NCBI GenBank assembly: GCA_023432025.1 | Contig: JAEYVE010000190.1 | Span: 1 to 16,940 of the forward strand | DNA: 16,940 nucleotides | Origin: Pseudomonadota bacterium | GTDB lineage: Bacteria > Myxococcota_A > Polyangia > Polyangiales > Polyangiaceae | Direction: 5' to 3' | Part shown: positions 1 to 7,722 of the stretch, in pieces | Numbering within the stretch: the stretch's first letter is position 1 | Layout of the letters: the number at the start of each line of letters is the position of its first letter | Made by a program: the position numbers and the translations under genes | Notes under the pieces: model-generated | The model's database searches: none | Seen by the model: only the letters and a program-made list of their open reading frames with translations | Told to the model about the DNA's origin: nothing

Positions 1-1158
1 CTCCCAACGCGTGTGAACGTTCATCACGAACTGAGCGTCGCGGTTGGCGTACGCCGTGGCACTGACGGGGACGCGAGACGTAGCGCCGCCGAGCGCGCCG
101 ATGAAAATTTCGCAGTGCGGCGACGGAAAATCGTCCACCGCCGAGATCACGGCGTCGAACAAGCCGTCCGGCAGCGTCACGAAGTTGTGACTCTTCCAGT
201 AGTTTCGTACGCCGGGCGTGAGCAGCGGATCGAAGACTTGCTGCCACGCCGTGTAGGGCTGGGCGCCGGCGTGCTCGCCGAGCAACGTTCCAAACTGCCG
301 GAGCGGCGCCACCTGGCTCGGTCCCCGCGCCGGATCTCCGGCGTACAGAAACGCCAAGACCACGACGTTTTTTCCGTGAACCTCCGTGGGCAAAAAGGGG
401 AGCGGTGGCGCTTTGCGTGCCACGACCCAAACGGAGAGGTCTTCGGACGCGCTCGCGGCAAAGTCCCGGTAGCGCTTGAAAATGGCCTTTGCTTCGGCGA
501 ACGGAAACACCATCAGCCCCGAAAACAGCTCCGGGCCCACTGGGTGCAGCTGGTACTCGAAGCGCGTCACGACGCCGAAGTTTCCTCCGCCGCCGCGCAG
601 CGCCCAAAAGAGATCCGCGGCGTTCTTTTCGTCGGCCAGGACGACCTCCGAGCTGGGCGTGACCACTTCTGCCGAAACCAAGTTGTCCACGGTCATGCCC
701 AGCTTGCGGCTGAGCCAGCCGAAGCCGCCTCCCAAGGTGAGCCCCGCGACACCGGTCGTGGAGTTGATGCCGAGTGGCACGGCCAGGCCGTGCGCTTGAG
801 TCGCCGCGTCGACGTCGGCCAGGGTTGCTCCAGCCTCGACCCGAGCGCGACGCGCTCGAGGGTCGACGCGCACGTCGCGCATGCGCGAAAGATCGATGAC
901 GATGCCGCCTTCACACAAGGCATGGCCGGCGATGTTGTGGCCACCGCCGCGCACCGCCAACGCGATGCCGTTGTCTCGGGCCACCTCGAGAGCGAGCCGT
1001 ACGTCGGCCGTGTTCAGACAGCGTACGATGACCCCGGGTTTGCGATCGATCATCGCGTTCCAGATCGCGCGGGCCGCGTCGTACCCTTCTTGTCCCGGAA
1101 GCAGTACGTCCCCGGACACCTTCCGGAGCGCGTCGATGTGAGTCTTCGATAGAGCCAT
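1..1158 (-). CDS. FAD-linked oxidoreductase, berberine-bridge-enzyme type (C-terminus cut off by window edge)
   Basis: An open frame of 386 codons runs from an ATG at 1158 down to base 1 without a stop, so the C-terminal part (roughly the last 70-90 residues for this family) lies outside the window. GGAGG sits about 5 bases before the ATG. The protein has the PCMH-type FAD-binding fold: AVRGGGHNIAG at 68-78, where His74 is the expected covalent flavin attachment site, then GLTLGGGFGWLSRKLG at 139-154 and WALRGGGGNFGVVTRFEYQL at 185-204. The start of the BBE substrate domain follows. The position where bicovalent members have a flavin-binding Cys reads GINSTTG (130-136), so a single His linkage is likely. 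The family oxidises alcohols, sugars or secondary metabolites with O2; the substrate here cannot be told. It lies 64 bases behind the small membrane protein and probably shares a transcript with it and the LuxR regulator. Family call is firm, substrate unknown. Confidence 0.93.
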   Translation of the reverse strand, partial: MALSKTHIDALRKVSGDVLLPGQEGYDAARAIWNAMIDRKPGVIVRCLNTADVRLALEVARDNGIALAVRGGGHNIAGHALCEGGIVIDLSRMRDVRVDPRARRARVEAGATLADVDAATQAHGLAVPLGINSTTGVAGLTLGGGFGWLSRKLGMTVDNLVSAEVVTPSSEVVLADEKNAADLFWALRGGGGNFGVVTRFEYQLHPVGPELFSGLMVFPFAEAKAIFKRYRDFAASASEDLSVWVVARKAPPLPFLPTEVHGKNVVVLAFLYAGDPARGPSQVAPLRQFGTLLGEHAGAQPYTAWQQVFDPLLTPGVRNYWKSHNFVTLPDGLFDAVISAVDDFPSPHCEIFIGALGGATSRVPVSATAYANRDAQFVMNVHTRWE

Positions 1159-1207
1159 GTTTCCCTCCGCCTCCTCCTACGGCCGGCAGAGGGACCGATT
1201 GCGAGGG

Positions 1208-1221
1208 CCCCGCTCGCGGGG
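1208..1221 (-). other. Small GC hairpin between two minus-strand genes
   Basis: CCCCG-CTCG-CGGGG forms a perfect 5-bp stem with a four-base loop. It lies one base beyond the stop of the small membrane protein gene and about 50 bases before the oxidoreductase start. There is no T run after it on the minus strand, so a full intrinsic terminator is unlikely. It may protect the upstream mRNA or reduce read-through. Such short GC stems also arise by chance in this DNA. Confidence 0.3.
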
Positions 1222-1222
1222 T

Positions 1223-1600
1223 TCACCAGCCGGGCGGACGCGCGAAGCCCATGGCCGGATAGTCGATGGCGACCGCTCGTTCGACGGGGACGTAGCGCAC
1301 GGCGACTCGTTTGCCCGGACCGAACGCGGCTGCGGCATACGGAGGCACGAACACTTCGATCCTGGTCGAAAATGGTGCCTCGCCCGCCGGCTGCACGTCG
1401 AGGTCAACGGCAAACACCGACTTGCCTCGTGACGTTGGTCCCATCGCGGTCACCACCGCCGTCGAGGGACGACCTTCGTCGAGGATGCGTCGCGTGCGCT
1501 CTATCCATTCCGACTGCTCGCGGACTGCCTTGAAGACGGCGTACCCGACACCGCCGACAAGCGCTGTGAAGAGGGCGACGATGATGAGGATGAAGACCAT
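1223..1600 (-). CDS. Small single-helix membrane protein, DUF3592-like in appearance
   Basis: 125 residues. An N-terminal hydrophobic segment (about 2-24, FILIIVALFTALVGGVGYAVF) is followed by a charged linker and a soluble domain (about 45-115) of alternating hydrophobic residues, including RIEVFVPPYAAAAFGPGKRV. This looks like a small beta-barrel, as in DUF3592-type proteins, but I cannot confirm the family from sequence alone. The start ATG is 3 bases past the stop of the LuxR-type regulator, with GGTGGAG before it, so the two genes are almost certainly translated from one mRNA. The protein is likely anchored in the inner membrane with the beta domain on one face. No catalytic residues are evident, and the function is unknown. 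Confidence 0.82.
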   Translation of the reverse strand: MVFILIIVALFTALVGGVGYAVFKAVREQSEWIERTRRILDEGRPSTAVVTAMGPTSRGKSVFAVDLDVQPAGEAPFSTRIEVFVPPYAAAAFGPGKRVAVRYVPVERAVAIDYPAMGFARPPGW

Positions 1601-1603
1601 GAT

Positions 1604-2596
1604 TCACTCCACCGAGGTGCTGGCGGCCAACATGCGCTCCAGCTCCACCTTGCTGGAAATACCGAGCTTTTCGTAGATGTTGGCCAGGTGCCTGCGCACG
1701 GTGCTCGGAGCGATGGCGAGGCGGCTTCCGATGTCTCGGTGCGTTTCTCCCAGCGAAAACGCTTCGGCAATTTCGCGCTCCCGCGCCGTCAGGTCATCCG
1801 CCAGAACGGCGCGACGCACGTGAACGAGGCGGACCCCCTCCGTTTCGTCTGCCCGCACCACGAGGCGGCCTTGACGCACCCGCGTTTGCGGAGCGCTACC
1901 GATGCGCTCCCACAGGTCCCTTGGAAGGACGGGACCCACCCACGCGGGCCACTCGACTCTCAGAAGCTCGGTGAGGCCCGGTTCGGCTTCCACCACGAGG
2001 CCTTCGCTCGACGCAATTGCTGCCGAGTGCCCGTGGGCTTCCGACACCCGAGCCGCGCGGCGTAGCTGTCCCAAGCGCGCTTGGCGCGCCGAGGCAAAGA
2101 CGTGCGGAACGAGCAGCTCGACGAAGAGCCTCTCTGCTTCGCTGAACGGGCGCTCGCGCTGTTCGCGGTACACCGACATGACCCAGTACAGGCCCTGTGA
2201 AATGAGCGCCGTACACAGAGCGTGGGCGAGGTTCCATCGTCTGCAATGGTCTCGCACCAAATCGACGCCATCGAAGAACGGTCCCTCCGTATCGACGTTC
2301 AGCGTCGTGCCGGGGGCTCGCATCGCTTCTAGTGCGACTCTGTCCTGATGCTTGACCTCCTCCCAGCTATCCATGAACGCCTGAGGGCGCTGAAAGAGCC
2401 AAATGTCGTGTCCGCTCGGGACTCCGTTTTCGATGGTGCCGCCGCCGAGCAGGCCCGCGTCGAACGGCACGACGCGCTTCAAGCGCTCCATGATCATCGC
2501 TTGCTGTTCTCGGTAGCCCACACCGTGCGCGTGCTCGTGCAAGTCCAAAGCGCACAGCGAAAGCTCGCGAGGATCGAGCGTCGAGTCAGTGGTCAT
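1604..2596 (-). CDS. LuxR-family transcriptional regulator
   Basis: 330 residues. The C-terminal LuxR/GerE helix-turn-helix spans about 269-325: LTAREREIAEAFSLGETHRD, then IGSRLAIAPSTVRRHLANIY and EKLGISSKVELERML. It carries the family's conserved Glu in REREI, the T-V-x-x-H-L recognition helix and the KLG-x-x-x-K-x-E-L end. The 260-residue N-terminal part looks like a GAF/PAS-like sensory region rather than a response-regulator receiver: there is no phospho-Asp pattern. It is unlike short autoinducer-binding LuxR proteins in length. ATG at 2596 has no strong ribosome site; the next in-frame Met (34) would remove part of the N-terminal domain. It is first in a probable operon with the small membrane protein and the FAD oxidoreductase, and divergent from the beta-helix lipoprotein. 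It may control either side; ligand unknown. Confidence 0.9.
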   Translation of the reverse strand: MTTDSTLDPRELSLCALDLHEHAHGVGYREQQAMIMERLKRVVPFDAGLLGGGTIENGVPSGHDIWLFQRPQAFMDSWEEVKHQDRVALEAMRAPGTTLNVDTEGPFFDGVDLVRDHCRRWNLAHALCTALISQGLYWVMSVYREQRERPFSEAERLFVELLVPHVFASARQARLGQLRRAARVSEAHGHSAAIASSEGLVVEAEPGLTELLRVEWPAWVGPVLPRDLWERIGSAPQTRVRQGRLVVRADETEGVRLVHVRRAVLADDLTAREREIAEAFSLGETHRDIGSRLAIAPSTVRRHLANIYEKLGISSKVELERMLAASTSVE

Positions 2597-2664
2597 GGAT
2601 GGCAGAGCGGAGCGCTGACGGCGGGGTCATGGTGCAGATGATGCATCGACGTTCTGGGGGCGGA

Positions 2665-2678
2665 TTTCGTACACGAAA
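2665..2678. promoter_or_regulatory. Perfect inverted repeat, candidate operator 1
   Basis: TTTCGT-AC-ACGAAA is a perfect two-fold repeat with 6-bp arms. It lies in the 157-base gap between the divergent LuxR regulator and the beta-helix lipoprotein. It is A/T-richer than its surroundings, which is uncommon in this DNA. A dimeric HTH protein could bind it. Binding is inferred, not shown. Confidence 0.42.
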
Positions 2679-2690
2679 GGAGTCGCCAAG

Positions 2691-2704
2691 TCGTCGATCG
2701 ACGA
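2691..2704. promoter_or_regulatory. Perfect 14-bp palindrome, candidate operator 2
   Basis: TCGTCGATCGACGA reads the same on both strands. Its centre is 26 bp from the centre of the first repeat in the same divergent gap, between the LuxR start and the lipoprotein start. The two repeats differ in sequence, so they may serve different proteins or only one may be real. Confidence 0.42.
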
Positions 2705-2753
2705 TGCCCCGCCTGCGTCACATGCCGCGCGGGCTGCAATTCCTGGAGCACCC

Positions 2754-4154
2754 ATGAAGCTGATCCGCGCCGCTCGCCATGTCTTGACATTTTTCCCGTC
2801 GCCTCTCCTCACGCTGGTGGTCGCCTGCACACCCGCGACCACCCAGGAGGAGCAGGACCCCGCAGAAGAACCGACACTTTGCCCGGCCCTCGACGGCGCA
2901 GGAAAAAACGAGCCCACGAAGCACTCGGGCGCCGTCCGCGGTGAGGAAGTGTGGCGCGCCGAAGACAGCCCGCACCTCGTCACGGGCGATCTGGACGTGG
3001 TGGAAGGCGGCAAGCTCGTCATCGAGCCGTGCGCGCTCGTCCGCCTGGCGGCAAACGCCAACCTGAACGTCGCGGGGCCGCTCACGCCGGACGAAGGAGA
3101 GCTCGTCGCCGAGGGCTCGGAGGAGGAGCCCATTCGTTTCGAGCGCGCGGGCGAGAGCCCGTGGGGACGCCTCTTCGTCCACCACCCCGGGACGGCGCGG
3201 CTCGCGTGGGTCACCTTGGACGGCGGCGGCGCCGGAGATGCGCCGCGCGTGGGAGAAACTCTGGGCGCGCGCGGCGATGGGCAGCTGCCGCCCAAACCGG
3301 CATTGTTCGTGGACCACGTCACCGTCAGCGCATCGACCGGCGCCGGTGTGCTGGTGGACGGAGGCGCCGCGTTCGCGGAAGGCTCCACGCGGCTCCGCAT
3401 CGAAGGCTCTGGCGACGACGAGCATCCGTATCCTCTCGTCGTGGGCGAGCAGGCCATCGACTCCGTTCCCGACGGCTCGTACACCGGGAATCGTCGCGAC
3501 GAGATCCTCATCGAGCCGGAGGTGGTGTCGGGCGGCAACGGCATTCAGGTGGATACGACGATGCGCCACCATGGTGTTCCTTGGCGCGTGGGGCTCCTCC
3601 CGGAAAATTCCAACCTGCAGGTGGGATCCGGTCAGGATGGCGCGCACGCGCCCACGCTCACGATCGAAGCCGGCGTCACTTTGCGTTTCACGGCTCGCAC
3701 GGAGCTGTTCGTCGCAGCCAACGACGTGGGCCCCGCCAAGCTCCGCGCCGTCGGCACCCAGGACCAGCCCGTCACGTTCACGTCCGCCGAAGAAACGCCT
3801 GCGCCCGGCGACTGGCAGGGGCTGTGGTTCGCCGGGCGCGCCAGCGCCGAAAACCGCCTCGAGCACGTGAGAATCGAGTACACGGGGGCGGGCTGCGACT
3901 GCGCGCTCGTCACCTGCAGCGCGGGCGTCGAAACCTTCGAGGCGGCGCTCATTTTCGTCGAGCAACCCCGGAGCTCGTTCTTGGCGCACTCGGTCATTGC
4001 GCACGCTGCGGGCCATGGCGTCTTTCAGTCGTGGGACGGCGCGTCCTTCGACTGGACCTCGACGAACGAGTTCGAAGACGTCTCCGGGTGCAAACAAACG
4101 GAGCCGCGTCGCGCCGACACGTGGTGCGACGAACCGGCGCCCGAGTGTGAGTGA
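2754..4154 (+). CDS. Exported lipoprotein with right-handed beta-helix-type repeats
   Basis: 466 residues. A lipoprotein signal peptide ends in LTLVVAC, making Cys25 the likely lipidation site. The ATG has GGAG about 5 bases upstream. Two copies of a similar module are visible. The first, near residue 75, reads VTGDLDVVEGGKLVIEP followed by LNVAGPL and a segment ending EEPIRF. The second, near 290, has LTIEAGVTLRF, LFVAAN, LRAVGTQDQPVTF and GDWQGLWF at about 353. This pattern (increasing-strength valine/leucine strands, GT...P..F, GDW.GL.F) is typical of parallel beta-helix surface proteins. Cysteines cluster late (GCDCALVTC at about 378-387; three more near the C-terminus) and probably form disulfides. 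No catalytic residues stand out, so it may bind rather than cut. It begins a set of three exported proteins with the GH8 enzyme 71 bases downstream. Confidence 0.85.
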   Translation: MKLIRAARHVLTFFPSPLLTLVVACTPATTQEEQDPAEEPTLCPALDGAGKNEPTKHSGAVRGEEVWRAEDSPHLVTGDLDVVEGGKLVIEPCALVRLAANANLNVAGPLTPDEGELVAEGSEEEPIRFERAGESPWGRLFVHHPGTARLAWVTLDGGGAGDAPRVGETLGARGDGQLPPKPALFVDHVTVSASTGAGVLVDGGAAFAEGSTRLRIEGSGDDEHPYPLVVGEQAIDSVPDGSYTGNRRDEILIEPEVVSGGNGIQVDTTMRHHGVPWRVGLLPENSNLQVGSGQDGAHAPTLTIEAGVTLRFTARTELFVAANDVGPAKLRAVGTQDQPVTFTSAEETPAPGDWQGLWFAGRASAENRLEHVRIEYTGAGCDCALVTCSAGVETFEAALIFVEQPRSSFLAHSVIAHAAGHGVFQSWDGASFDWTSTNEFEDVSGCKQTEPRRADTWCDEPAPECE

Positions 4155-4225
4155 ATCCGCCCGGTTGCTTCTCGGAGTCTAGCCGGACGGGCCAGCGCTT
4201 GGCAGGATGGGCGAGAGGCTGATTC

Positions 4226-5557
4226 ATGACTTGCTTTTCTCGTCTCGCGCTCGGGTGCTTGCCCCTCGTTTTCGCTTTGGCCTGTTCGTCGGGAGGGGAC
4301 GCTCCTGCACCGGGGAGCGGGAGTGGTGGCACTGGCGCCGGTACGGGCGCCGCATCTGGGGTGGGCGGCGTCGTAGGCGCCGGAGGTGACGGAAGCGGCG
4401 GCGTGGTGGGCAGCGGGGCTGCTTCCGGTAGCGGGGCTGCTCCCGGTAGCGGGGCGGCTCCCGGCAGCGGGGCCACGCCGAACAGCGGCGGTACGCCCGG
4501 CGCGGGCGGCGCTGGAACGGGGACCGGCGGAGTCGGAGATTTCGTTCCGCTCGGCGCCAAGTGTGAGACGTTTGGTAGCACTCCCCTCCGAACGGCCTTC
4601 GCGACCGAGTACGCGGCGTGGAAGGCGTCTCAGCTCGAAACCTGTGGCGCGGGAGCGCGCGTGAAAGGGTGCCCGGCAGCGGACGCGAGTGGAACGTGCT
4701 CGGAGGCCATGGGGTACGGCATGCTTCTGGCCGTCGGCGCGGACGACAAGGACACCTTCGACAAGCTGAACACGTACCGTTTGGAAATGCTCACGCAGAG
4801 CAGCACCAGCGACAAATCGCTCATGCCTTGGGCCATTTGGGCGTCCAAGGCCTGCCCCCCCACGGCGGAGAGTGGCGACCGCAACAGCGCGACGGATGCG
4901 GACATCGACGCGGCAATGGCGCTTCTTCAGGCCGAGCATCGCTGGGGTGGGGGCACCTATCGCACCCAAGCAGAAACCACCCTCGCGTCGGTTCTGGCTT
5001 TGGAAGTCGTGGGCAGCGGCGCAAGCCTCAAGCTGAAGCCCGGCAACCACGACGGGGACCTTCGGGACTACGTGGCCTATTACACGCCCGCCTACTTTGC
5101 CGTGTTTGCGGAGCTGACCGGCCAAACCAAGTGGACCGAGCTCACGGACGCCTACTACACGCGTTTGCTCGCCAACCAGTGCGCGGGTAACGGCCAGATT
5201 TACGACGACTTCCAGTACCCGTCGGGCGAGTGCAGGTTCTGGTGGGACTCTTGTCGCGTTCCGTGGCGCGTGTCTTTGGACTACGCCTGGCACCAGGACG
5301 CGCGAGCGAAGCAGTACCTGGACAAGCTGGAAGGCTTCGTGGGCAGTGACCCCAGCGCCATCTCGGATCAGAAAAACAGCGCATTTGCAGGCGCTGCCGT
5401 ACTGTCCGCACTCTCCAACGACGACAGCGCCCGCATGCAGGAGCTCTGCAACGCCTGGGCGAACGCGAGCGGCTTGGACGACGCGCCGTACTTCCAGAAA
5501 ACGCTGCGTTTGCTCTACCTGATGGTCGCCGGCGGCATGTTCGTGCGTCCTGGTTGA
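4226..5557 (+). CDS. Glycoside hydrolase family 8 lipoprotein (endo-beta-glucanase/xylanase/chitosanase class)
   Basis: 443 residues. Signal peptide with lipobox ending FALAC (Cys20), then a Gly/Ser/Ala/Pro linker (about 21-104) and a GH8 (alpha/alpha)6-barrel domain (about 106-443). The three key acid sites of the family are visible: Glu160 in SEAMGYGML, the expected proton donor; Asp224/226 in ATDADIDAAMALL; and Asp341 in WWDSCRVPWRVSLDYAW, the expected base-side residue. GH8 enzymes invert and cut beta-1,4 glucan, xylan, chitosan or mixed-linkage glucans; which one cannot be told. The linker holds the catalytic domain away from the membrane, so it likely acts at the cell surface. GAGAGG lies about 9 bases before the ATG. 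It is followed after 21 bases by a pectin-acetylesterase-like gene, which fits a joint role on plant or microbial polysaccharide. The linker DNA contains an 18-bp tandem repeat. Confidence 0.93.
   Translation: MTCFSRLALGCLPLVFALACSSGGDAPAPGSGSGGTGAGTGAASGVGGVVGAGGDGSGGVVGSGAASGSGAAPGSGAAPGSGATPNSGGTPGAGGAGTGTGGVGDFVPLGAKCETFGSTPLRTAFATEYAAWKASQLETCGAGARVKGCPAADASGTCSEAMGYGMLLAVGADDKDTFDKLNTYRLEMLTQSSTSDKSLMPWAIWASKACPPTAESGDRNSATDADIDAAMALLQAEHRWGGGTYRTQAETTLASVLALEVVGSGASLKLKPGNHDGDLRDYVAYYTPAYFAVFAELTGQTKWTELTDAYYTRLLANQCAGNGQIYDDFQYPSGECRFWWDSCRVPWRVSLDYAWHQDARAKQYLDKLEGFVGSDPSAISDQKNSAFAGAAVLSALSNDDSARMQELCNAWANASGLDDAPYFQKTLRLLYLMVAGGMFVRPG
4409..4480 (+). repeat. Tandem 18-bp repeat encoding the GSGAA(P/S) linker
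   Basis: Four in-frame units of 18 bp (4409-4426, 4427-4444, 4445-4462, 4463-4480) encode GSGAAS, GSGAAP, GSGAAP and GSGATP. A more decayed unit (NSGGTP) follows at 4481-4498. The units differ by only a few bases. Copy number could vary between strains without shifting the frame, changing linker length. Confidence 0.8.
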
Positions 5558-5578
5558 GCCGCCACGGTAAACGAAGTC

Positions 5579-6982
5579 TTGGCTCGTGCCGTGGATCGGG
5601 GCGTGGTACCCGAGCTCGTGGCAGACGACCGAACGTTCCGTTGGCTTCTCCGTGGCGTGATGTGGAGCTCGCTCTTTGCTTGGAGCGGGCTCCTCGTGGG
5701 CTGTGGCTCGGACGAGGGGGGAAGCGACGCGCCGCAGAATCCTCGCGCTTGTGAGCCCGAGGGTGCGCCCGAAGAGCGCGACGTAACCGGCGTGTGGATC
5801 CCGGTCGACATCGAAGGCGCAGAGTGCGCCGACGGCTCCCAGTATCGCGTGTTCGTCAAGTATGCGCGCTCGTCGCACGACGTGGTGGTCACGTTCGAAG
5901 GCGGCGGGGCGTGCTGGGACTACGCAACGTGCAGCGGTCAAAGCACCCGCGGCGCGTCCAACACGGACGGCATCGAGCCCAACCACATGGTCGCGCTGCC
6001 CCCGCCGCTGGGGGACGATCCCGAGGCGCGCGGGTGGGCCTATTTGCATCCGCACTTCGGCGCGAGTGACCCCGACGCGCCCACGGCCGAGGAACACCAG
6101 GTGTTCTTTCCGTATTGCACGGGCGACGTGTTCGCTGGAAACGTCGAGGTCGACTACGAAAATCCGGACGGCGGCGAGCCTCTGCGCATGCGTCACCGCG
6201 GGCGCGCCAACGTGGAAGCCGCCATTCCGTGGCTCCGCGACGAGTTCCCGGAAATTGGGCGCCTCCTCGTGACCGGCTGCAGCGCGGGCGGCGTGGCGAC
6301 GCTCGTGAACTACGACTTGCTCCGCTCCGAGCTCGAGCCGCTGTGCGGCTACGCGCTGGACGACTCGGGGCCGATCATGAGCGAAGAGGGCTCTTCCGGG
6401 GCGCTTCTCGGGACGGTGCGCGAGGCGTGGCAGCTGGACGACTTGCTCGAGAGCCTCGACGACTCGCTCGGGGCGCCCGATGGCGCTGGCACACAGGACG
6501 ACTTCGGGAACCTGCTGGGGCTCTTGAGCGAGGCGTATCCGGAAGACCGCTTCAGCGTGACCTTGTTTGGGCGGGACCTGAACTTTTCGCTCTTCAGCTA
6601 TCAGCTGTTTTACGACGACCCGCCGGACGACGAGCTCTACGAGCTGTGGGACGCGGAAGTGAGCGCTTTGAGAGAGCGCATCGAAGAGCTGCCGAACGTC
6701 GGGTACTTCATGCCGGCGTTTCGACCGGACAACTGCAGTCACTGCTTGAGCATTCTGCCCATCAATCAGCTGAGCAACCCCGAGTACTTCATCAATACCT
6801 TGCGCGGCGAAAGTGACACCTACCTCGGCACCGAGCTGCCCGAAAACGACACCGAGCTCCGCTTCGACGACGCGCTCCAGAACTTGCTCTCCAATGAGCC
6901 GCTCTTCGAGCTGTACGAGGAGCCCGGCGCGGGAGATCGCTTCGACGAGGACGACTCCTTGGCGTGCCACGCCGGCGACTGA
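5579..6982 (+). CDS. Pectin acetylesterase / Notum-like serine hydrolase, exported lipoprotein
   Basis: 467 residues from a TTG at 5579; GTG codons at 5591, 5603 and 5618 are also possible and the start is not settled. The stretch RWLLRGVMWSSLFAWSGLLV ending at Cys42 is a lipoprotein signal, so the true start must lie before about residue 21. The alpha/beta-hydrolase features of the pectin-acetylesterase family are present: VTFEGGGACWD (104-114) as the oxyanion-hole loop, GCSAGG (233-238) with nucleophile Ser235, and NCSHCL (385-390) with likely catalytic His388; the Asp lies between and is not assigned. The family removes acetyl (or in Notum, acyl) groups from polysaccharides or proteins. 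A conserved-looking cysteine pattern suggests disulfides. It follows the GH8 gene by 21 bases and likely shares its transcript, and ends facing the YwiC-like gene. Family call is good, substrate not known. Confidence 0.87.
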   Translation: MARAVDRGVVPELVADDRTFRWLLRGVMWSSLFAWSGLLVGCGSDEGGSDAPQNPRACEPEGAPEERDVTGVWIPVDIEGAECADGSQYRVFVKYARSSHDVVVTFEGGGACWDYATCSGQSTRGASNTDGIEPNHMVALPPPLGDDPEARGWAYLHPHFGASDPDAPTAEEHQVFFPYCTGDVFAGNVEVDYENPDGGEPLRMRHRGRANVEAAIPWLRDEFPEIGRLLVTGCSAGGVATLVNYDLLRSELEPLCGYALDDSGPIMSEEGSSGALLGTVREAWQLDDLLESLDDSLGAPDGAGTQDDFGNLLGLLSEAYPEDRFSVTLFGRDLNFSLFSYQLFYDDPPDDELYELWDAEVSALRERIEELPNVGYFMPAFRPDNCSHCLSILPINQLSNPEYFINTLRGESDTYLGTELPENDTELRFDDALQNLLSNEPLFELYEEPGAGDRFDEDDSLACHAGD

Positions 6983-7008
6983 CGGCTCCTACGCCTCCTC
7001 GGTCGAGA

Positions 7009-7677
7009 TCAAGCGGCCACGACGTCGTGGAGCAACTGGCTTCCGAAGATGAGCGTGGTGGCGACGAGCACCATCATTCCGGCGAGGAGCAGCCCGAGCT
7101 CTCGAACTTGCTTGGGCGTGAAGCGCAGCGAGCTGAACGCAATCACGCTGGCCGTCGTGAAGGCCAGGGCCAGCGCCTCTGCGTAAGCGGCCCCCACGAG
7201 GCAAACGATGGCGGCGAGCGCCGAGCCAACGGCGGCGACGGTTTCCAGCTGCGCGGCGCTCACGGTGCCCGCGGGAGTCTTTTGTGCGCGCTTCCGCGCG
7301 AAGGCAGCGCGCACGACGAGCGCGCCCGCGACGAACACGACGACCCAGGTGAGCGCGGTGGCCAGGGACGATTGCCACGGCACGCCGGAAGCGAGCTCCA
7401 GCGGCACGCCGCTCATGCCCAGCGTAGCGGCGGAGGCCACCTGTAAGCCGCCCTCGCGACGGACGCGGCGACCCGCGAGCGCGCCGCCCCCGGCGAGGAC
7501 GGCGACGCTCGTGACGAGCAGCGCCAAGCTCGTGAGGGAGAGCCCCACTTTCGAAAGGCTGACCAAGAGAGCGACCGCGAGCATCGTCCAAAAGCCGTGC
7601 TCTCGGGGCAGGGCGAGTTTCTTTCGCCGCCGTCGACTCGACTCTTCCCAGCGTGCTTCCAGTGGCGTGGTGGTCAT
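7009..7677 (-). CDS. YwiC-like family integral membrane protein
   Basis: 222 residues from ATG at 7677. The frame is open further upstream to 7842, but that part is arginine-rich and unlike a protein start, so the internal Met before TTTPLEARWEESS is preferred; the ribosome site is weak. A basic stretch (SRRRRKK) precedes LPREHGFWTMLAVALLVSL (about 23-41), which matches the PREHG-x-W-x-M-L start motif of YwiC-like proteins. About six hydrophobic segments follow. The family's role is unknown; the founding gene in Bacillus lies near nitrate-respiration genes. Here it lies downstream of nnrS in the same direction, with a 198-base gap, and beside nrfHA, which again links it to nitrogen-oxide respiration. 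Confidence 0.82.
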   Translation of the reverse strand: MTTTPLEARWEESSRRRRKKLALPREHGFWTMLAVALLVSLSKVGLSLTSLALLVTSVAVLAGGGALAGRRVRREGGLQVASAATLGMSGVPLELASGVPWQSSLATALTWVVVFVAGALVVRAAFARKRAQKTPAGTVSAAQLETVAAVGSALAAIVCLVGAAYAEALALAFTTASVIAFSSLRFTPKQVRELGLLLAGMMVLVATTLIFGSQLLHDVVAA

Positions 7678-7722
7678 CGACAGCGATTTCAGCAAGTCAT
7701 GTGCCAGGGGCGCGCGCCGCGC

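Noticed and set aside
13..1152. Plus-strand open frame of 379 codons at the window start
   Set aside because: It is antisense to the FAD oxidoreductase, which has full family motifs on the minus strand; the plus-strand translation is Arg/His-rich without any motif.
2718..4097. Minus-strand frame of 459 codons over the beta-helix lipoprotein
   Set aside because: The plus strand has a lipoprotein signal, ribosome site and repeats; the minus-strand product has none.
4025..6970. Very long open frame on the minus strand (about 980 codons) over the GH8 and esterase genes
   Set aside because: It is antisense to two well-supported genes, has an Arg/Val-rich composition without domains and reflects the codon bias of high-GC DNA.
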